Shown here one piece after another: positions 5,951 to 11,698 of a stretch of DNA of 25,641 nt. Numbering within the stretch: position 1 is the first letter of the stretch; the number at the start of each line of letters is the position of its first letter. Source of the stretch: a virus. The stretch covers positions 1-25,641 of IMG/VR virus record IMGVR_UViG_3300029262_000368. The stretch is one strand, 5' to 3'. A program made the position numbers and the translations under genes. The notes beneath the pieces are model-generated. The model searched no databases. It was not told the DNA's origin and saw only the letters and a program-made list of their open reading frames with translations.

Positions 5951-6763
5951 TTACTTTTCGACTTCTGGTTCAAGTAATTCTAAGACATTGTCAGAAGGTG
6001 TCGTCGGTGAAGCCTCAACATATGGAAGATAAAATTCAGTTTTCAACTTCTCAAGTGACTCTGGAAAACTGGAGACATCGTTAACTACCCCAATCGAAGA
6101 TGCAACCATTACGAGCAAAGCACTTACGCCAGCTACCGCTTTACATGCGATTTTTTTCGAAACTTCTGTATTTCCTACAATGTTATAAATCGACTTTCTA
6201 ATAGGGTCGGGACCATATAAATCAAAATGCTTAATATATTCTAAGATTTTACGTAACTCTTCTATTAGGAATATCTTCAAATAGCTGGATAGTTCATTAC
6301 TTGCTTCAATTTCAATGATTAACTTCGATACTTTAGCTGCGAGATCAGCAACCGCTAAACCGTTAACTTGAGTTGGTCGCACAAAGTGTTCAAGATTGTC
6401 ATTTGCAACTTGAATGATTTCTAAATGACCCTTTTGTATTAATGCCGTTTTAATCGCCATCCATTTATGATGATATGGGGAATGCTTTTGAAAAACATCT
6501 GTGAAATATGCTTGCCATCTTGTATGTAATTTCTGCTGCTTCGGGTAATACTCTGTTACCTTTTTGTAAGCATCATCAATTAAAACAAACACCTGTGAAT
6601 AATGAGGAAGGATTTCTGACGGCTTGTCTTTAACATCCAATATACGGGAAAAAACCGCTGACATTTGCTCATTGTCGTCATGTTTAGCTTTCTGCATTCG
6701 TTCTAAAAATGACTGTAATCTTGCTGCCGGATTATCAGGCAATATTTCACTTCCTATACTCAA
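5951..6763 (-). CDS. Hypothetical protein with one C-terminal membrane helix
   Basis: Encodes 270 residues from TTG 6761-6763, chosen because GGAG lies six bases upstream; an in-frame TTG at 6794-6796 lacks a ribosome site. The first ~190 residues are soluble and helical (NPAARLQSFLERMQKAK near the start, a Trp/His-rich segment around 95-115). A hydrophobic helix follows near 210-232 (AVAGVSALLVMVASSIGVV), then an acidic Pro-rich tail. No family recognised. It sits 138 bases beyond the end of gene D, at the cargo position between late genes and attachment site. A soluble sensor-like domain plus one membrane segment is a layout seen in abortive-infection proteins, so exclusion cargo is possible but unproven. 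Confidence 0.6.
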   Translation of the reverse strand: MSIGSEILPDNPAARLQSFLERMQKAKHDDNEQMSAVFSRILDVKDKPSEILPHYSQVFVLIDDAYKKVTEYYPKQQKLHTRWQAYFTDVFQKHSPYHHKWMAIKTALIQKGHLEIIQVANDNLEHFVRPTQVNGLAVADLAAKVSKLIIEIEASNELSSYLKIFLIEELRKILEYIKHFDLYGPDPIRKSIYNIVGNTEVSKKIACKAVAGVSALLVMVASSIGVVNDVSSFPESLEKLKTEFYLPYVEASPTTPSDNVLELLEPEVEK

Positions 6764-6901
6764 TTTATTCTCCAAAACTAACTTGTAACTTAACAATTAA
6801 GGGTTATACGGCAGCGTAGCTGTGGCTATATCCCTTAGTTGCTATAAACCCTTATTCCTCGATACTAAGCACTTTCACACCATCTGCCAATCAAAAACAC
6901 C

Positions 6902-7921
6902 TCAAACTACTTCACTTGCCACCACATTACACCGATACCCTGCTTTTCCATCACCTCTTGCGGTGACTTTGTCGATGGACCAGTTACCTTTCATTTCGGG
7001 TGGGAAGGTGTCGTTTAGGGTGAGGATGCCTTCGGCGACGAGGTTTGGGTTACCTGGTAAGTCTAGGGTGACGCTTGCGCCTTGGCGTTTTAGTTTGGTG
7101 AGTTCGCTTTGGCTGGCGGCGATGGCGTCGGTTGGGGTTTGGTAGGTTTGACGTAGTTTCTTAAATGGGGCTTCGCCTACTTCTATGGTGGCTTCTTGGC
7201 CTGTGTTGTTGTCTGTCCAGTTGGCTTTCACGCCGTTGAATCGGCTGCGGCTTGGATTGTCCATTTGGCAGTTGGTAAAGCGGTTTTGGTTGCTTGGGGC
7301 GTTTTGCGCGGGCAGTCCGATAACGACGGGCGGAATGGCTTGCCCTGTGATGGTTTTGATTTGGCCACGTTTGGCGAGTACGTACAGGTCGTTGGCGGGT
7401 TTGGCGATGGCGTCGCGCTCTCTTGCGAATCGGGCTAAAAAGGCGCTGTCGGTCTCATCGATTTGGTCTAGGTGGTCGATCTGGATTTGCTCAAACTCTT
7501 TGGCCACTCGTGGGCTGAATCCGTGGGCGGTGACGACTTCCCGAAACAAGGCGGCAAGCGTGGTGTTTTCAAAAGTACGAGTGCGGCGTTCTTTAAAGCC
7601 GGTGGTGTCGTCCACTTGAAACGGTGCAGCGGTGGCGACGATGGTAACGCTGGGTGGAAACAGTTTCGGTACGATGCGGGTGATTTTGAACAGGTCTTTG
7701 TCCATCAGGTTATCACCGTAGCCTTCTTGCCATGTGAGCACTGCGCCCTCTTTCGGCAAGCCCGTTTGCCCTGTGGTGTCGATGTGCAAGGTGAGTTGGT
7801 CGCTTTGTGTGCCAGCGGCGTCGATGCGCTCCCACGAGGTTAAGCGGTTGTTAATGATGCTTTCCCCTGCTCCGCTGACACGCACGCGAGGTAAGTAGTT
7901 CGATGGATTCTCTAGTCCCAT
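6902..7921 (-). CDS. D: Phage late control protein D, tail hub/baseplate protein
   Basis: Encodes 339 residues. P2 gpD-type proteins form the central hub of the contractile-tail baseplate, above the spike, equivalent to T4 gp27. The N-terminus has the typical opening YLPRVRVSGAGESI with LTSWERIDAAGTQSDQLTLHID. The middle carries the diagnostic block EFEQIQIDHLDQIDETDSAFLARFARERDAIA (given in part: DQIDETDSAFLARFA), the most conserved part of the family. The C-terminus has GNPNLVAEGILTL and NWSIDKVTARG. Length is close to P2 gpD (about 390) but shorter. It is the last structural gene, overlapping X by ten bases. Confidence 0.93.
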   Translation of the reverse strand: MGLENPSNYLPRVRVSGAGESIINNRLTSWERIDAAGTQSDQLTLHIDTTGQTGLPKEGAVLTWQEGYGDNLMDKDLFKITRIVPKLFPPSVTIVATAAPFQVDDTTGFKERRTRTFENTTLAALFREVVTAHGFSPRVAKEFEQIQIDHLDQIDETDSAFLARFARERDAIAKPANDLYVLAKRGQIKTITGQAIPPVVIGLPAQNAPSNQNRFTNCQMDNPSRSRFNGVKANWTDNNTGQEATIEVGEAPFKKLRQTYQTPTDAIAASQSELTKLKRQGASVTLDLPGNPNLVAEGILTLNDTFPPEMKGNWSIDKVTARGDGKAGYRCNVVASEVV

Positions 7922-8121
7922 ATATTAATGACCTTTTCTGCGGCCTTTTCAGGCAAAGTGGGGATCTCGATCACAATGCCAGCGGGTAACACTGGCCCGT
8001 ATTCTTCTAAGCCGGGGTTGAGTTCGAACAAGGCTTCTTCCGCTTCGTCGTCGTTACGGTTTAGGGTGATCCAAAGAATATTGGAAATAGTGTCGCCGTC
8101 GCGGCTACGAAGGGTCGTCAT
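7912..8121 (-). CDS. X: Tail protein X, LysM-like
   Basis: Encodes 69 residues starting MTTLRSRDGDTISNILW, a LysM-like fold seen in P2 gpX. The DGDT near residue 8, the LNPGLEEYGPVLPAGIVIEIP block and length all match the family. It is thought to act in baseplate assembly around the hub, between U and D. Its start overlaps U by 17 bases and its stop overlaps D by ten. Confidence 0.9.
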   Translation of the reverse strand: MTTLRSRDGDTISNILWITLNRNDDEAEEALFELNPGLEEYGPVLPAGIVIEIPTLPEKAAEKVINIWD

Positions 8122-8497
8122 TGGCGTATTCCTCTAACTCGATAGTGAAACCAAGGACAAAAGCCGTGCCGTCGTCGATAATCCTGTCTTGTTTTTCTTG
8201 CAGACGTTTAATCACCCACTGACCTAAGTTGTTACCGTAGCCATCGGCCAACACCAATGGTTCCCGCTTGTTTTGCAAGGTACGTAAAGATCCTAAATTA
8301 CTCATACCTTGGGACTGAAACCACGTCCCTGTTAAGGTGATATTTTCCAACTGTTGGCCTGTGTTCTGGCTGAGCGGCTTTTGCCCATAACGGAACACCG
8401 TAACCCAACCGCCATCGCTCGTGCGCTGCAACCCTTCGTAAGGCGTGCCCTCGCTGAGCGAAAAGACAAAGCCACCGAGAGACATCATTTGAGGCAT
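8105..8497 (-). CDS. U: Tail protein U
   Basis: Encodes 130 residues, starting MPQMMSLGGFVFSLSEGTPYEGLQR, here split as MPQMMSLGGFVF and TPYEGLQR, typical of P2 gpU family tail proteins. A strong AAGGAG lies before the ATG. Ends in FTIELEEYANDD, as in the family. In P2, U directly follows T; here over 3 kb of cargo separates them, and a minus-strand terminator lies just upstream of this gene, so it must be reached by readthrough, antitermination or its own promoter. Confidence 0.9.
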   Translation of the reverse strand: MPQMMSLGGFVFSLSEGTPYEGLQRTSDGGWVTVFRYGQKPLSQNTGQQLENITLTGTWFQSQGMSNLGSLRTLQNKREPLVLADGYGNNLGQWVIKRLQEKQDRIIDDGTAFVLGFTIELEEYANDDPS

Positions 8498-8529
8498 AGA
8501 GACTCCTTAATTTAGTGGAGAACAGAAAC

Positions 8530-8555
8530 GAAAAAGCCCATCGAAGGATGGGCTT
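8530..8555 (-). terminator. Terminator between the HNH gene and U
   Basis: AAGCCCATC (8534-8542), loop GAAG, GATGGGCTT (8547-8555). On the minus strand the nine-base stem is followed by TTTTTCGTTTC. It faces transcripts coming from the HNH gene and lies 33 bases before the U start codon. Confidence 0.8.
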
Positions 8556-8602
8556 GGAGGTGTTTGGTATGATTATTTTAAGAGGTTGAGGGGTGTTTTT
8601 TT

Positions 8603-8653
8603 CTGAGCCTAAACTCTAAGACTAGACGCTATTTTTCACCTGACCCTAAACTC
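8603..8653 (+). repeat. Short direct repeat and REP-like arm at the cassette edge
   Basis: CTGAGCCTAAACTC (8603-8616) and CTGACCCTAAACTC (8640-8653) differ at one of 14 positions. The second includes TTTTTCACCTGACCC (8632-8646), the arm of the inverted repeat at 5861-5896. It lies just outside the HNH stop codon. Confidence 0.45.
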
Positions 8654-8662
8654 GAAAACCTC

Positions 8663-9913
8663 TTATACTTTTTTAATTAGTTCTACACTATTTTCAAATG
8701 CTACAACTTTGTATAAATTCCCTGTCCCTACAGACTTTACATAACATTCAATTGAGTTTGGAAAAAAGTAATTAGTAATCAACCAGCTTCCATTTTTACG
8801 CCAATCAATTTCACTCTTGTGTATTAGCTCATCAAGAAAGAACGGGTGCCTTTCACCATTTTTCTTATATAACGGAACAAGCTCTATTTTGTCTCCACCT
8901 TCATAGCGATATTCTGGCAAGTCTATCTCAATTTGCCCTTTAGTTCTATCTTCATCGTTAACAAAACTATAACCAAATTTAGTATAATTAGGGCCCAAAC
9001 ATTCAAGCATAAGCTCGGATAATAGATATTTTTCAAAGATTTTTTTGCTACAATTATTCACACCCACTATAGTCTCAGAAATATCTATAAAATGCTTACT
9101 TGATAAGACAACACCTATTGTAAAAAGCTTATGGAGCTTAATATAACACAGAAGACCAAGATTTGAAGGACACAAAACTAAGTAGTGATTATTGCTATCT
9201 AAGTCAAGATAATCAATAAACGGGTCGAAGACTTCTGACTCTAAACCAGACCCTATTTTCACGAATTTTTCAACGTTAAAGTAATCGGTATTCTTAAGAA
9301 TTTCTGATATTTTAACGGCATCTTCGTCCATAAAATATTCTGATATTGAATCAACAGCAAATTCATATGCTATCTTCAGAAGCCCTATTTTAAACTTCAA
9401 GGTGTCTATCTCCCACCTTGTAAAAACCTTACCATTTCTCTCCTCACGCCGCCACTCACTATCAAACACAGCATTTTTAGGAATATTATGACGACTTAAA
9501 ACTTTTTTAAGAAGTCCGTCAATTTCACCCTCAGATTTCGAATTTACTTCTATTTCAATCCTTTGAACTTCACCATCATCATCCTTCTCAATTTTAATTA
9601 TTGGATGATGAATTACTTCATAGTTTCCGTCCTTATCTATATCAACTCTAGCTTTATTTTCAGGGTTATCTTGACAATAAAAAATGCCTGAGAATGGTTT
9701 CGGAATTTTTCCACTCTTACCAGGTATTTCTTGGTTTGAACGGTATAATTTAGTGAGTTGGTGATTAACTAAGGGAGAATCAATTTTATCTCCCATTGAC
9801 GAATTACATGACTTACAAACATTATATATATGGTAATAACCATTTAAAGAGTCAGGTATAACATGCTCATCACTCATGTCATCTTTATCAAGTCGGCAGA
9901 TAATACAAATCAT
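8663..9913 (-). CDS. HNH-family nuclease-like protein
   Basis: Encodes 416 residues. The first 45 contain a zinc-ribbon HNH motif: C3-x-x-C6, SDEHVIPDSLNG with E16-H17, then C33-KS-C36-N37 and GDKID, as in HNH endonucleases where the His is the general base and Cys pairs hold zinc. The remaining ~370 residues are unrecognised, AT-rich in coding, and contain mixed alpha/beta segments. AAGGAG lies ten bases before the ATG. It sits alone in the T-U insertion with a terminator behind it, the layout of a self-contained moron. Large proteins with an N-terminal HNH and an unknown C-terminal part are common among anti-phage effectors, so exclusion is the leading guess. Confidence 0.65.
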   Translation of the reverse strand: MICIICRLDKDDMSDEHVIPDSLNGYYHIYNVCKSCNSSMGDKIDSPLVNHQLTKLYRSNQEIPGKSGKIPKPFSGIFYCQDNPENKARVDIDKDGNYEVIHHPIIKIEKDDDGEVQRIEIEVNSKSEGEIDGLLKKVLSRHNIPKNAVFDSEWRREERNGKVFTRWEIDTLKFKIGLLKIAYEFAVDSISEYFMDEDAVKISEILKNTDYFNVEKFVKIGSGLESEVFDPFIDYLDLDSNNHYLVLCPSNLGLLCYIKLHKLFTIGVVLSSKHFIDISETIVGVNNCSKKIFEKYLLSELMLECLGPNYTKFGYSFVNDEDRTKGQIEIDLPEYRYEGGDKIELVPLYKKNGERHPFFLDELIHKSEIDWRKNGSWLITNYFFPNSIECYVKSVGTGNLYKVVAFENSVELIKKV

Positions 9914-9983
9914 AGATTCTTAACTCCTTGTGTGATGATATTTACTTTACACCTATTACATCAAACCTATCCCTTTACCCCAA

Positions 9984-10024
9984 TAAAAACAACAACTAAA
10001 GCCCACTTTCGTAGGCTTTAGTTG
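9984..10024 (-). terminator. Terminator after the rha remnant
   Basis: CAACTAAAGCC (9993-10003) pairs with GGCTTTAGTTG (10014-10024), eleven base pairs with a ten-base loop. On the minus strand it is followed by TTGTTTTTATTG. Its arm AAAGCCCACTT matches the terminator behind the other Rha-tail fragment at 3846-3875, so the pair gene end plus terminator was duplicated as a unit. Confidence 0.7.
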
Positions 10025-10032
10025 CTCACTGC

Positions 10033-10440
10033 TTAAAAGTCTACAAAGCTGCGTTGGACGTAGTCTTTCATGCTGTCGATGTTGTCGTTTACCCAGTCGG
10101 GTGTTTGTAGTTGTGTTATTTGCTGTTGGTACATGCGGACGGCTTGCAGCATTTCGACGACTTCTTTTGATGGAAGGACGAGGGGTCGCTTTGTATCTGC
10201 ATGGATTTTACGATGTTGTTGAGCAGTTGGTACTTGTCCTTTTCCGCTAGAGCTAGGTTGTCTGTGATGGCGGGAAGTTGTTTTTGCTCGTGGAGCTGTT
10301 TTTCCATTTAGTTGAAGGCGTTGATGCAGGCTTCTTTGAATTGGGCGGCTTTGGTGCCGGTGAGCCCATGACCAAGAAGACGAAGCCGTCGCGGGTGATG
10401 CGATACGCTCGATCTTGGCGAGTTGCCTAATTCCACCTGA
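10033..10440 (-). pseudogene. Broken rha-type phage regulatory gene
   Basis: Rha-family proteins are phage regulators with a short N-terminal domain. Read on the minus strand with frame corrections, the segment gives YRITRDGFVFLVMG, GLTGTKAAQFKEACINAFN, MEKQLHEQKQLPAITD and KYQLLNNIVKSMQIQSDP, followed by PSKEVVEMLQAVRMYQ to a stop at 10033. The RDGF..L.MGFTG and F(K)..YINAFN blocks are the Rha hallmark. It is broken by a one-base loss near 10365, a TAA in place of a codon after INAFN (near 10308), and another one-base loss near 10183. The N-terminal half is missing. Repaired, its last ~75 residues align with the fragment at 3887-4156. Confidence 0.65.
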
Positions 10441-10520
10441 ATTATCATCAGCTCAAAGATTAGGAACGGTTGAAGATCAACAGAGAGGAACACTAGAAAC
10501 ATACCAACTAAAATGGAGGC

Positions 10521-10553
10521 AAAAAAAAGCCAGCTTTAAGCTGGCTTTTTTTT
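10521..10553. terminator. Bidirectional terminator in the T-U cassette
   Basis: Eight A, AGCCAGC (10528-10534), loop TTTAA, GCTGGCT (10540-10546), eight T. It is symmetrical, so it can stop transcription in both directions. On the minus strand it lies five bases after a TAA at 10558-10560 that closes a 31-codon open stretch ending FVLLIQK, perhaps the last trace of another lost gene. Nothing else is recognised between 10441 and 10693. Confidence 0.75.
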
Positions 10554-10693
10554 GTATTTACTTCTGTATCAGCAGCACAAATCCACCACTAAACAATGAT
10601 GATCTCTGCAATGTCGCTTTGGTCGAGTGATACGCCCCCTCAAAGCCTGTGAATTAATATTAACACAATTGACTGACACGTCAACACTAACCT

Positions 10694-11608
10694 TCATGAA
10701 AAAGGGTAATTGTCAATCACTGCATCTAAATCATTTTCAATACCTAGATCCACGCCTACCTTTAAAATAAAGCCTTCTAATTTGGACAATTTATCCTCAA
10801 GCTCCTTCTTTTTATCAGAGATAGCAAGCCTAGATTGAAATATTTTGTTCTTTTCTTGAGTAAGCTTCTTAGTCTTTATTTCAAGCTGCTCTAACTCAAA
10901 AAGAGCATCTTTGTTGTATTTGGCTGTCAATTTATTGTTGATGAGAGTCCTATCAGAAACACTCAACTTATGAGGAAAATACTTATGCTCATAAGAACTA
11001 TGACTATTTGCCAGTGGATAAACTCTCAAAGCAGATACACTTTGCACCATATTCAACAAGGCATACGATGTTTTTTCAGAGTACCTCAAAGAAAGTTTAC
11101 TAAACACTGAATTGCTAATTTTAACGCTATCAACTTTACTCTCGTTGCCAGGGTGAGTAGACAAAGGAAGAACCTGAACAATCCCATCACTTTCACTTAA
11201 GACTATACATGGCCTTCTTTTATGCATTTCACCCGGAAGCAAATAACCATAAGGTCTATTGATTTTTTTAGCTCCATTGTGGGTTAGAACATCAAAATAA
11301 AAGCCAAACTCAACCTCTACAACAACATACTTTTTTATAAACTTTTCAATATCTTTATTTTGACTTCTAGCAAACTCACCAAGTGACAACGTTGACTCCG
11401 CTTCACTCAATGAAATAATTGCCTTGTCACCATCGACAATAAGTTCCTCTACTTTCCAATTCAAGATGCTCGGGCGAGATGAAAAGGTACATTTATAAAA
11501 CATATCATGAGAATTTGGCTTGAAAGACGGGATAAATGTCTCATTGATTTGATCATGCTTAATGACACCTAAAACACCAGCATCTTGCTCTTGAAAAACC
11601 ACTTCCAT
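10694..11608 (-). CDS. PemK/MazF-like domain protein with C-terminal coiled coil
   Basis: Encodes 304 residues from ATG 11606-11608, which has GGAA upstream; a TTG four codons earlier lacks a ribosome site. Residues ~117-196 resemble the PemK/MazF/CcdB-like fold: YGYLLPGEMHKRRPCIVLSE with the RP-hydrophobic strand, then VQVLPLSTHPG, then SYALLNMVQSVSALRV, equivalent to the toxin's Gly-loop, central strand and closing strand. The N-terminal ~110 residues are unknown. Residues ~230-285 form a heptad-type helix rich in Lys and Glu (LEQLEIKTKKLTQEKNK). No antitoxin gene is adjacent. Activity as an RNA interferase is a possibility, not shown; some family members have lost it. Confidence 0.55.
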   Translation of the reverse strand: MEVVFQEQDAGVLGVIKHDQINETFIPSFKPNSHDMFYKCTFSSRPSILNWKVEELIVDGDKAIISLSEAESTLSLGEFARSQNKDIEKFIKKYVVVEVEFGFYFDVLTHNGAKKINRPYGYLLPGEMHKRRPCIVLSESDGIVQVLPLSTHPGNESKVDSVKISNSVFSKLSLRYSEKTSYALLNMVQSVSALRVYPLANSHSSYEHKYFPHKLSVSDRTLINNKLTAKYNKDALFELEQLEIKTKKLTQEKNKIFQSRLAISDKKKELEDKLSKLEGFILKVGVDLGIENDLDAVIDNYPFS

Positions 11609-11698
11609 TAACTTTTCCAAACTGATTATTGACTAAAAAAATTCACAAAAGACATTATTATGAACTTTACCCACACAACGATCTAGTGAATTATATTT

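Noticed and set aside
10669-10684. TTGAC-TGACAC-GTCAA palindrome as an operator
   Set aside because: Short arms and a single copy with no nearby promoter or repressor gene in the window; could be chance.
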